From the NCBI GenBank assembly GCA_026707745.1, contig JAPOWG010000006.1:19718-83717 (forward strand): a stretch of 64,000 nt of DNA. Reading direction: 5' to 3'. This stretch comes from Chloroflexota bacterium. Its GTDB lineage: Bacteria > Chloroflexota > Anaerolineae > Aggregatilineales > Phototrophicaceae. Under the pieces are notes generated by a model that did no database searches, was not told the DNA's origin, and saw nothing but the letters and a program-made list of their open reading frames with translations. Shown here piece after piece: positions 54,261 to 62,207 of this stretch. The position numbers and the translations under genes are program-made. The first letter of the stretch is position 1, and each line of letters begins with the position of its first letter.

Positions 54261-55691
54261 ATGAGTACAGAAAAGAAAATGAGTCGGCGTGATCTGCTGA
54301 AAATGGCGGCGGCCGGCGGAACCGGGCTCGTGATGTCGGGTTTGCCGGTTCGCGTTATCGCCCAGGATATGGTGACGATCAAGGTGCAGACTGCCGGTCT
54401 CGATGACAATACGCTGCAGCCGGTCGCCGACATTCAGATGGCGCGCAATCCCAATGTGAATGTCGAGTGGGTCGTGCTGACGGGTATCGACCACGAGGAA
54501 GTGGCGGCCAAGATTCTGGCGCTGGTGGCGGCTGGCGAGTCGATTGATGTTGGCTATGCCGCGACTGAGGCCTGCCAGCTATTCGCCGGTCAAGGTTTGG
54601 CGGCGCCGCTTGATGACCGCATCACCAGCGATCCCGACCAGGACTTCTGGACCGATTTCTTCTCCGATGTGCATCCTTCATTGACCGAAGCCATGATGTA
54701 CGAGGGCAGCTTGTACGAGCCGCCGCGCGACTTCAATGCCGCGAACATGTACTTCAACACCAACGTACTGGCGGAGAACGGCTTTGAAGTGCCTGGAGAA
54801 GAATGGACGAAGGACGACTTCCTCGAGATCGCCCGCGGCACAACCAAGAAAGACGACTCCGGCAATACCGAAGTCTTCGGCTACGCCTGGACCAACCGTC
54901 TCTGGGGAAGCTGGATGCCCTGGATATTCGTGGCCGGCGGCAACCTCTATACCGAGGAACGCGCCCCCGGCGGCAGTTGGGTCTGGGACGGCTATTACGC
55001 CGGCGATGCGGCGGCCGAAGGGCGCGGCGGCGGCTTCCGCTGGCGCGAACCCGTCGCCAATTCTTCCGAAGTTGTTGAAGCGCTGGAACTGGTTGTCGAC
55101 ATATGGAAGGAAGGCGTCACACCCGATATCGCCATGGGCACGGGCCAGACGCTCACCGGCTTTTATGCCACCGGCTTGCTCTGCATGACACCGGCTGGCG
55201 GCTTCTGGGCTGGGCGCCTCGGCAACGAGGGCATGGAAAAAGGCGACTTTGATGTGCAGTATTGGCCGAACTGGCGCAACCAAAAACATCAGTTTGGCAC
55301 CGGCGGCCACTGGTTGAGCGAAACCTCTACAGCGCCCGACGAAGCCTGGGAGTTCATGAAGATTGAAGTCAGCCACGAAGGCTTCCAGAGCAGCATATTC
55401 TTCAATCCGGTCATCATCACCACGCCGTCGCGTCGCTCTTACAGCCAGGCGGACGCCTTCGAATCCACGGGTCCCGCCAATAGCGACGTCTTCTACGGCA
55501 CGCTGGATGACCATCCGTCGACATCGCCGATCCCGGCGCCGCCCTGGTCCAACCCGATGACCACCATCTTCACCACCTATACCGGCTTCGCCATGTCCGG
55601 CGAGATGGGCCCGCAGCAGGCGCTTGACGAAATGCAAGCCGAGCTGGAATCCTTGACCAATCGCGAAGGCCGGAAGTACTACCAAGAATAA
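54261..55691 (+). CDS. Sugar ABC transporter substrate-binding protein, Tat-type signal
   Basis: A 476-residue family-1 binding protein. The N-terminus has a twin-arginine motif (MSRRDLLKMAAAGGTGLVMS) and an AxA-like end near residue 35, so export is probably by Tat. ALVAAGESIDVGYAATEACQ, APLDDRI, the Trp-rich region NRLWGSWMPWIFVAGGNLY and FYATGLLCMTPAGGFW are typical of UgpB/MalE-like proteins. AGGAGGAAAC gives a strong start. The ligand is probably an oligosaccharide or glycoside; the GH32-like gene downstream points to a fructose-containing sugar, as inference. Confidence 0.87.
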   Translation: MSTEKKMSRRDLLKMAAAGGTGLVMSGLPVRVIAQDMVTIKVQTAGLDDNTLQPVADIQMARNPNVNVEWVVLTGIDHEEVAAKILALVAAGESIDVGYAATEACQLFAGQGLAAPLDDRITSDPDQDFWTDFFSDVHPSLTEAMMYEGSLYEPPRDFNAANMYFNTNVLAENGFEVPGEEWTKDDFLEIARGTTKKDDSGNTEVFGYAWTNRLWGSWMPWIFVAGGNLYTEERAPGGSWVWDGYYAGDAAAEGRGGGFRWREPVANSSEVVEALELVVDIWKEGVTPDIAMGTGQTLTGFYATGLLCMTPAGGFWAGRLGNEGMEKGDFDVQYWPNWRNQKHQFGTGGHWLSETSTAPDEAWEFMKIEVSHEGFQSSIFFNPVIITTPSRRSYSQADAFESTGPANSDVFYGTLDDHPSTSPIPAPPWSNPMTTIFTTYTGFAMSGEMGPQQALDEMQAELESLTNREGRKYYQE

Positions 55692-55710
55692 GCAAGTATC
55701 TGCGAGAGTG

Positions 55711-55814
55711 ACCCTCACCCTAAATCCCTCTCCCATATAGGGAGAGGGACTTCAATCCCTTGCCCGGTAAACTTCCTTTCTCCCTCTATGGGAGAAGGGG
55801 TGGGGGATGAGGGT
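55711..55814 (+). repeat. 104-base palindromic element inside the sugar ABC operon
   Basis: Ends ACCCTCA and TGAGGGT are inverted. Inside are two hairpins: TCCCTCTCCC ATATA GGGAGAGGGA (55725-55749) and TTCTCCC TCTAT GGGAGAA (55778-55796). It looks like a small non-coding mobile repeat and may also damp transcription between binding protein and permeases. Confidence 0.65.
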
Positions 55815-55836
55815 GCAAAGAAACTGAGGCGGACGA

Positions 55837-56787
55837 ATGACATCTCGTAAAACGACAGCCGTGGCCGGTGGCGGCATCTTTCATTGGTTGATGCAAGATA
55901 CCATGGACGGGTTGCGCCGAAGGCGCGCCGTGCTGGGATACCTGTTTCTATTGCCGACATTGCTCGGCATCTTTATTTTCACGGCGGGGCCGGTATTCGT
56001 TTCATTTGGTCTCAGTTTGTTTCAATGGAACATCTTCAAGCCACCCGACTATGTCGGTCTTGAAAACTTTGAGCGCCTGCTGGAAGACCGGCGTGTCATC
56101 ATCGGCTTGGTCAATACGGTCAAGTTCACAGTCTTGGCTGTTTGCAGTCAGGTTTCTATTGGATTGATCCTGGCTCTGGCTGTGCATCGCATCAACCGCG
56201 TATGGCTGCGCTATTATTTTCGTACGGCGTTTTTCTTGCCCCTACTCATGTCGGGCGCGTCAGTGGCCGTCTTCATGGGCTACATTTTTCATAAGGAATT
56301 CGGACCGCTCAACTACTACTTGACGCTACTGGGCATCCCGCAAATACCCTGGCTGACCTCATCCGATCTGGTGATGATTTCTATCGCAATTATTTCGGCC
56401 TGGCGCAATATGGGTTTCACATTTTTGATATTTCTCGGCGGATTGTCCAATTTGTCGCAAGAAGTTCTGGATGCGGCCGATGTCGACGGCGCGCAGGGGC
56501 TCCGCCGGCTGTGGTCTGTAACGATTCCGCTGTTGAGCCCACAGATTTTGTTCGCGACGGTAACAGGCGTGATTGGCGCCCTGCAGGTATTTGACGAGCC
56601 TTACATCATGACGCGCGGGGGCCCCGGCAATGCCAGCCGCACGCTGGTGATGGTGATGTACGAGCATGCCTTCAAGCACATCGAATTCGGCTATGGTTCC
56701 GCCATCGCGATCGTGGTCTTCTTGATGATCCTGGTAATGGCGATTGTTCAGATGTGGCTCTGGCGCAACCGGGTCTTCTATCAGTAG
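55837..56787 (+). CDS. Sugar ABC transporter permease (MalF/UgpA-like)
   Basis: A 316-residue permease with six segments. LGYLFLLPTLLGIFIFTAGP, LSLFQWNIFKPPDYVGLENF, the EAA loop EVLDAADVDGAQGLRRLWSV and QVFDEPYIMTRGGPGNASRT are diagnostic of the MalF/UgpA class. Confidence 0.92.
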   Translation: MTSRKTTAVAGGGIFHWLMQDTMDGLRRRRAVLGYLFLLPTLLGIFIFTAGPVFVSFGLSLFQWNIFKPPDYVGLENFERLLEDRRVIIGLVNTVKFTVLAVCSQVSIGLILALAVHRINRVWLRYYFRTAFFLPLLMSGASVAVFMGYIFHKEFGPLNYYLTLLGIPQIPWLTSSDLVMISIAIISAWRNMGFTFLIFLGGLSNLSQEVLDAADVDGAQGLRRLWSVTIPLLSPQILFATVTGVIGALQVFDEPYIMTRGGPGNASRTLVMVMYEHAFKHIEFGYGSAIAIVVFLMILVMAIVQMWLWRNRVFYQ

Positions 56788-56805
56788 CCGCATGGGAGTT
56801 GATTG

Positions 56806-57690
56806 ATGTCGACAAGCGTGACACGAATGCCCGGCGACGTATCGGCTGCCGAACACAGACGGCAGGTGCTTTCTCATCAATTGGGTCGCTGGATACCCCT
56901 GATGATACTTGCAATTATGAGCGGCGTTGTGCTGGCGCCGATCATGTGGACGATTTCGACTTCCCTGCGTACCGGGGTTGATTCTTTCACCGTGCCGCCG
57001 AAGTGGCTGCCGACTGATTTAGCTTGGGAAAACTATGCCCAGGTTTTTGAGACCGTGCCTTTCGCCCGGCAGATTCTCAACAGCACGATAATCACCTGGG
57101 GCACCGTTCTGGGCCAACTGATTACGGCATCGCTGGCGGGATATGCTTTTGCCCGTTTGGAGTTCAAAGGGCGTGACCTTCTCTTTTGGATCGTCCTGGC
57201 GACGATGATGATTCCTATTCAGGCAACAGTTATACCGGTTTTCATTCTGGTGCGCAGCCTTGGATTATTTGACACCGTCTGGTCGCTGATCCTCCCGGCG
57301 ACGCCGACGGCCTTTGGGGCCTTCTTGCTACGGCAGTATTATCTGACCATTCCCATAGAACTTGAGGAATCGGCGCTCATCGACGGCGCCAACCAATGGC
57401 AGCTTTTCTACCGCGTCTATTTGCCATTGGTCAAGCCGGGCTTGGCAGTGCTGGCCATTTTGAGCTTTAACTTCCATTGGAACGAGTTCTTCCGCCCGCT
57501 GATTTTCTTGCAGCACGAGAATTACCCGATCACGATTGGCATCTTTCAGTTGCAGGGTTATATGATGACCGGCAGCATCTCGGTCGTGCTCGCGGGTGTG
57601 GTCGTATCGCTCGTCCCCGTAATCATTATTTTCCTCTTCGGCCAGCGCTATTTGATCGAAGGCATCATGCGCGGCGCGATCAAGGGCTAG
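56806..57690 (+). CDS. Sugar ABC transporter permease (MalG/UgpE-like)
   Basis: A 294-residue permease. MWTISTSLRTGVDSFTVPPK, WLPTDLAWENY, the EAA loop ELEESALIDGANQWQLFYRV and the C-terminus FGQRYLIEGIMRGAIKG are diagnostic. ATG 56806 follows GGGAG; a TTG just before is in frame. As usual for this class no ATPase is encoded here, since a shared MsmK-type ATPase serves many such transporters. Confidence 0.92.
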   Translation: MSTSVTRMPGDVSAAEHRRQVLSHQLGRWIPLMILAIMSGVVLAPIMWTISTSLRTGVDSFTVPPKWLPTDLAWENYAQVFETVPFARQILNSTIITWGTVLGQLITASLAGYAFARLEFKGRDLLFWIVLATMMIPIQATVIPVFILVRSLGLFDTVWSLILPATPTAFGAFLLRQYYLTIPIELEESALIDGANQWQLFYRVYLPLVKPGLAVLAILSFNFHWNEFFRPLIFLQHENYPITIGIFQLQGYMMTGSISVVLAGVVVSLVPVIIIFLFGQRYLIEGIMRGAIKG

Positions 57691-57817
57691 TGATGGCGAG
57701 CGCAAGACGATTCCTTGATCGCAGTATGGCAGATCTCCTGGACCCGTCCCGTCTCCAAGCAAGTTTTGGATTGTCGCGTCATGTTGTCATCTACATCTCT
57801 TGCCCGTGGATGATCGC

Positions 57818-59470
57818 ATGAGCGAAAAGCCTCCATTTCATTCCCGCAAAACCTATCGACCCGGTCTGGTATTCCGGCCCCAAGCGCAGGAGAACATCAA
57901 GCGCGGCCTCAATACGCTCGTGTCCGCGATTCGACCGACACTGGGTCCAACCGCGCGAACGGTAGCAGTCACCTCCCTGATTGAGAACAAAGATACGCCA
58001 GAGGTTCTCGATGACGGCGGCATCATTGCCCGTCGCGTCATAGAATTGCATCGTCGCGATGCCGATGTCGGCGCTATGCTGGCGCGCGCCTTGATTTGCC
58101 GACAGAACGAGCGTATGGGCGACGGTTCCGCTACGACGGCGGTGCTGCTGGCTGCGATATACAACGGCGGCTTGCATTACCTGGCATCCGGCGGGGACGC
58201 CATGCGCTTGCGACATCATCTGGAAAGGGCCTTGGGAAAGTCGCTGATCGCGCTCGACCAACAGACCTACACTGTCGAAGGCAAGCACAAATTGGCGCAA
58301 GTTGCGGAATCAATCTGTCACGACGCCGACCTCGCGAAATTGCTGGGGGAGATCTTCGATATCATCGGCGCCTACGGACGGCTTGACATTCGTAAAGATC
58401 ACAGCCGAATATTGCGGCGCGAATACATTGAAGGCATGGCTTGGGACAGCGGCCTGTTTTCGCGCGATATGATCGTCAATCGCGCCGAATTGCAGACCGT
58501 CTACGAAGAACCGGCCTTCGTCTTGGCTGATTTCAAAGTCAACGATCCACGTCACATCATGCCGATGCTTGAAATCGCCGTCGACCAAAAGATCGAAAAG
58601 CTGATCTTGGTGGCCGCCGAACTTTCCGCGGAAGCGATGGCCGGCTTAATGATGGCCAACGGCAAACTCAAGAACTTCCAGGTCATGGCGGTACGGGGAC
58701 CCGGCAGCAACGCCGACGATCGCGCGACTGCCTTCGAGGATATTGCCATAGCGACCGGCGCCAAAACGCTTGTCGGGGCGGCGGGAGACAGTCTTAAAGA
58801 CGTGACCTATGAACACTTCGGATGGGCGCGGCGCGGCTGGGCGGGCGCTCACAATTTCGGCATCATCGGCGGCAAGGGCGATCCACGCAAGTTGCGACAG
58901 CATGTTAGTCGCCTGCAACGCTGGCTGGAACAAAGCGACGACCCGCTAATGCGAGAAGCGCTTCAAAAGCGCATTGGTCGACTGATGGGCGGCTCGGCGA
59001 CCTTGTGGATCGGCGGCGTATCCGAAATAGAGATCGACCAAGTAAAAACCTTGGCGGAAAAGACCGCCAGCGCCATGCGCGCCGCGGTCAGCGACGGTGT
59101 CTTGCCGGGCGGCGGCATGGCTTACATGAACTGCCGCAGCGTCTTGGAAAGCAAATCACAATCCGGCGATGACCCCGACGAGCGCGCAGCCCACCGCATC
59201 CTATTGGATGCCCTGGCAGAGCCCGCGCGCGCCATTTACGAAAATGCCGGGTACGAACCGGGCGAGGTCATAGCAAGGCTCTCAGACGCCGACAATGGTT
59301 GCGGCTTTGACGTCCTAAGCGGGGCGATTACCGACGGCAGGGAGCTCGTTGACAGCGCCGCCGTGATGAAAGCCGCCTTGCGCAATGCGGTGCTAACCGC
59401 CGGGATGATGCTGACCATTGATGTCATCGCGCATCACCAAACGCCGGAAATCGCGCGCCAACCCGGGTAG
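57818..59470 (+). CDS. Divergent GroEL/Cpn60 paralogue lacking the Asp398 equivalent
   Basis: A 550-residue chaperonin-fold protein covering equatorial, intermediate and apical domains end to end. Matches to GroEL include IRPTLGPTARTVAV (GroEL LGPKGRNV), LDDGGIIARRVIEL, GDGSATTAVLLAA, GMAWDSGLFSRDM and RAAVSDGVLPGGGMAY. Asp66 and Asp102 correspond to GroEL Asp52 and Asp87, but Lys415 sits where GroEL has Asp398, the residue needed for fast ATP hydrolysis. Lys34 of GroEL is Thr here, and the Gly-Gly-Met tail is absent. No groES is near. The housekeeping groEL must lie elsewhere. The gene starts 127 bases after the sugar permease and 8 bases before a propeller gene. ATG 57818 is preferred to TTG 57800. 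Function unknown. Confidence 0.85.
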   Translation: MSEKPPFHSRKTYRPGLVFRPQAQENIKRGLNTLVSAIRPTLGPTARTVAVTSLIENKDTPEVLDDGGIIARRVIELHRRDADVGAMLARALICRQNERMGDGSATTAVLLAAIYNGGLHYLASGGDAMRLRHHLERALGKSLIALDQQTYTVEGKHKLAQVAESICHDADLAKLLGEIFDIIGAYGRLDIRKDHSRILRREYIEGMAWDSGLFSRDMIVNRAELQTVYEEPAFVLADFKVNDPRHIMPMLEIAVDQKIEKLILVAAELSAEAMAGLMMANGKLKNFQVMAVRGPGSNADDRATAFEDIAIATGAKTLVGAAGDSLKDVTYEHFGWARRGWAGAHNFGIIGGKGDPRKLRQHVSRLQRWLEQSDDPLMREALQKRIGRLMGGSATLWIGGVSEIEIDQVKTLAEKTASAMRAAVSDGVLPGGGMAYMNCRSVLESKSQSGDDPDERAAHRILLDALAEPARAIYENAGYEPGEVIARLSDADNGCGFDVLSGAITDGRELVDSAAVMKAALRNAVLTAGMMLTIDVIAHHQTPEIARQPG

Positions 59471-59478
59471 GATCACAC

Positions 59479-60429
59479 ATGACAGCCGAAAATATCTGCC
59501 TGGAATTCACGGGATCCGACGAAACTGCCTATGCGCTGGCAGCGTCGCCGGGATTCGCCAAAGACGGCCTTTGCTTCGCCGCTACATCGGGGGGCGTATA
59601 TCGCTCAACAGATGGCGGCGATTGTTGGGAATCGTTGCCAATTGTCGAAGAACAAAGCGTTCCAATGGCTGCGACGGCACTTGCAGTATCGTTGGCATTT
59701 GCCCAGGACCGAACAGTGTTTGCCGCGGTCAAGGGAGGCATTCTGCGATCCAGCGACGGAGGCGATACCTGGTTCGCCGCCAAGTTCCCCGCCCCTCCGC
59801 CACTCTTCACGACGCTGGCTATCTCTCCAGATTTTGCGCAGGACGGGCTGATGCTGGCCGGAACCATGGAAGACGGCGTATTCTCCTCGACCGATCGCGG
59901 CGTAAATTGGCAGCCTTGGAACTTCGGCTTGTTCGACCTGGGTGTCCTTTGTCTGGCAGCTTCGCCACATTTGAGGGAAGACGAGACGATCGTCGCCGGT
60001 ACCGAAACGGGCTTGTACCGCAGCACTAACGGCGGACGCGCTTGGCGAGAAAGCGGATTCCCAAGCGAATTCGCGCCGATATTGAGCCTGGCATACACAG
60101 CTGGCAAGGATGGGGCATTGCTCTTCGCCGGAACTGAAGACAACGGTCTTTTCATCTCTTGCGACGAAGGCGCAAGCTGGGATCGATCGGCGCCCGACAC
60201 GCTACCCGGATCGGTCAATCAGTTGCAGATTCTATACAAGCCCGATGGCGGGGCCGAGATTTATGCGCTTTCAGAGGACGGTGTTTTGAGATCCCGCGAT
60301 GCCGGCCGAAACTGGGATTTTCTTGTAGGGACGGAAGTCCCGCCAACCGCGATCTTGGTTCCCGATCCCAGCGGCGAGGCTATGTTCCTCGGTCTGACAG
60401 GCGTAGGGATTGCCAAATACGAGTTTTAG
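59479..60429 (+). CDS. Six-Asp-box beta-propeller protein (BNR / Ycf48-like)
   Basis: A 316-residue protein made of six repeats, each with an Asp-box: STDGGDCW, SSDGGDTW, STDRGVNW, STNGGRAW, SCDEGASW and SRDAGRNW. These mark six- to seven-bladed propellers of the sialidase/sortilin/Ycf48 type. No signal peptide or membrane segment is visible, so it is probably cytoplasmic, unusual for such proteins. The eight-base gap from the GroEL-like gene suggests joint translation and perhaps a complex. No catalytic residues of sialidases are evident, so binding or assembly is more likely than hydrolysis. Confidence 0.82.
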   Translation: MTAENICLEFTGSDETAYALAASPGFAKDGLCFAATSGGVYRSTDGGDCWESLPIVEEQSVPMAATALAVSLAFAQDRTVFAAVKGGILRSSDGGDTWFAAKFPAPPPLFTTLAISPDFAQDGLMLAGTMEDGVFSSTDRGVNWQPWNFGLFDLGVLCLAASPHLREDETIVAGTETGLYRSTNGGRAWRESGFPSEFAPILSLAYTAGKDGALLFAGTEDNGLFISCDEGASWDRSAPDTLPGSVNQLQILYKPDGGAEIYALSEDGVLRSRDAGRNWDFLVGTEVPPTAILVPDPSGEAMFLGLTGVGIAKYEF

Positions 60430-60484
60430 AGCAACTCACCGCAGCATTTAAGATAGTTGTAGCCGTCACGGAAGGAGCGCTTTA

Positions 60485-61342
60485 GTGACAGCCAGAACAT
60501 ATCCCTTCGATCTCGGTCAATTCAAGTGCGTCTCGATCAGCGACGGCATTCAGCCGATTGACGCTGAATTGCTGCCAAGTTTTTTTGCGGGATCGTCAGA
60601 TGAGGAATTGGCGCTTGCCTTCAAGTCGCATGGCATTTCGCCTGACCATTACGAGTTGCAATGCAATTGCCTCTTGATCGATACGGGCGACGCGCGGATC
60701 TTGATCGACAGCGGCGGCGGTTCGTTCTTTGATCCACACCTGGGTCTGTTGGGGCCCGGTCTTGAAAGCGCGGGATACAGCCCCGGCGATATCGACATCG
60801 TCGTCCTCACGCACGGTCACCGCGATCACGTCTGCGGCGGCGTCGCCCAAGACGACTCCATGATCTTCCCCAAGGCCAAACATGTCATGGTGCGCGGCGA
60901 ATGGGAGTACTGGGTCAACCTTGGCGATGAAGAGATCAGGGTGATGGCTCACGCCGAAGACATCCGTTTCGCCCGGCATTGCCTGAAAGCGATCGCGCCT
61001 CAACTGGAACTGATCGATGCGGGCGAGGAGATTGCGCCCGGCGTTCGTACGCTGGCCACTCCCGGTCATACGCGCAACCATATTTCCGTCGAGGTGACCT
61101 CCGGGGACAAGTTGCTGATCTGCGTCGCCGACACCATGGATCTCCCCATTCATATCGAAAACACCACCTGGCACCCGGCTTGGGATGAATTGCCGGAACG
61201 GGGTATCGAAACGCGCCGGGTGCTGTTGAGACGCGCCGCCGAGCGGAACGCGCTCATTCACGGCTTCCATTTTCCTTTCCCCGGCCTCGGCTATGTGCGG
61301 GAAGATGGGGACGGTTGGCGCTTTGAACCGTTCTCGAAATAG
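60485..61342 (+). CDS. Metallo-beta-lactamase-fold hydrolase
   Basis: A 285-residue hydrolase of the MBL superfamily, quorum-lactonase-like in layout. HGHRDH (His110 to His115), the later metal His in GHTRNHISVE, the bridging Asp in CVADTMD and the C-terminal His in HGFHFPFPG give two complete zinc sites. GTG 60485 follows AAGGAG. No signal peptide. In the context of sugar uptake it may open a lactone, but that is inference. Confidence 0.83.
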   Translation: MTARTYPFDLGQFKCVSISDGIQPIDAELLPSFFAGSSDEELALAFKSHGISPDHYELQCNCLLIDTGDARILIDSGGGSFFDPHLGLLGPGLESAGYSPGDIDIVVLTHGHRDHVCGGVAQDDSMIFPKAKHVMVRGEWEYWVNLGDEEIRVMAHAEDIRFARHCLKAIAPQLELIDAGEEIAPGVRTLATPGHTRNHISVEVTSGDKLLICVADTMDLPIHIENTTWHPAWDELPERGIETRRVLLRRAAERNALIHGFHFPFPGLGYVREDGDGWRFEPFSK

Positions 61343-61378
61343 CTGTCCTAAGTACGAACTTGCAAGAGGAGCGAAGGC

Positions 61379-62134
61379 TTGACGAATCTCGCGATGAGGC
61401 TAGAGGGTAGAGTTGCGATCATCACCGGCGCGGCGTCCGGTATCGGCCGCGCTACCGCATTGCGCTTTGCCCGCGAAGGCGCCCATGTCCTAATCGCCGA
61501 TATTGATGTCGCCCGAGGAAAAGACTGCGCCGGCGAAATCCGTAGCTCTGGCGGAGAGGCGCGCTTTGTAGAAGCTGATGTGAGCTTGGAAAGCGACCTG
61601 AATAGAATGATCGACTGTGCCGTGACAGCCTACGGCGGGCTGGACATTCTGCATAACAACGCCTTCTGGGCGCGGGGCGCTACGGCACTGGAAACGACTG
61701 CCGACGACTGGCAACGGACTCTTGATGTTACGCTGCGACCGATATGGCAGGCGAGCAAACTGGCGATACCGCATCTTCTCAAGAGCAAGGCCGGGGTCAT
61801 CTTGAATACGGCTTCCGTGCACAGCATCGTCGGTTTGACCGGCAGCGCCGCCTATCAAGCATCCAAAGGCGGTGTTCTGTCATTGACACGCGCGCTGTCG
61901 CTGGAGCTGGCGCCGCAAATCCGCGTCGTTGCGATCCTTCCCGGTACGATTGATACACCCGCGAACCTGGAGGTGCCTGAAGAAGTGCATGAAGCCTTCC
62001 TGCAAAAAGTCCCGCTGTTGCGGCGAGGACAGCCGGAAGAAATCGCTAGCGTTGCCGCCTTCCTGGCATCCGACGACGCCAGCTACATCACGGGCACCGG
62101 GATCGTTGTCGACGGCGGTTATACGACGCATTAG
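61379..62134 (+). CDS. Short-chain dehydrogenase/reductase
   Basis: A 251-residue classical SDR: TGAASGIG (16-23), catalytic Ser146, Tyr159 and Lys163 (YQASKGG). DIDVARGK at the second strand suggests NAD rather than NADP. The TTG start at 61379 has AGAGGAG at the right distance; ATG at residue 6 is an alternative. Likely oxidises a sugar or polyol of the same pathway. Confidence 0.88.
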   Translation: MTNLAMRLEGRVAIITGAASGIGRATALRFAREGAHVLIADIDVARGKDCAGEIRSSGGEARFVEADVSLESDLNRMIDCAVTAYGGLDILHNNAFWARGATALETTADDWQRTLDVTLRPIWQASKLAIPHLLKSKAGVILNTASVHSIVGLTGSAAYQASKGGVLSLTRALSLELAPQIRVVAILPGTIDTPANLEVPEEVHEAFLQKVPLLRRGQPEEIASVAAFLASDDASYITGTGIVVDGGYTTH

Positions 62135-62207
62135 TCGAGTTGTGCAAGCTCATGCGGCAAGCAATAATTGAGGCATTGTCCGAACCATATACGAAAAGAG
62201 AATAATT

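Noticed and set aside
54678..55736. 352-codon open frame on the minus strand
   Set aside because: Antisense to the sugar-binding protein gene; no family features and no ribosome-binding site.
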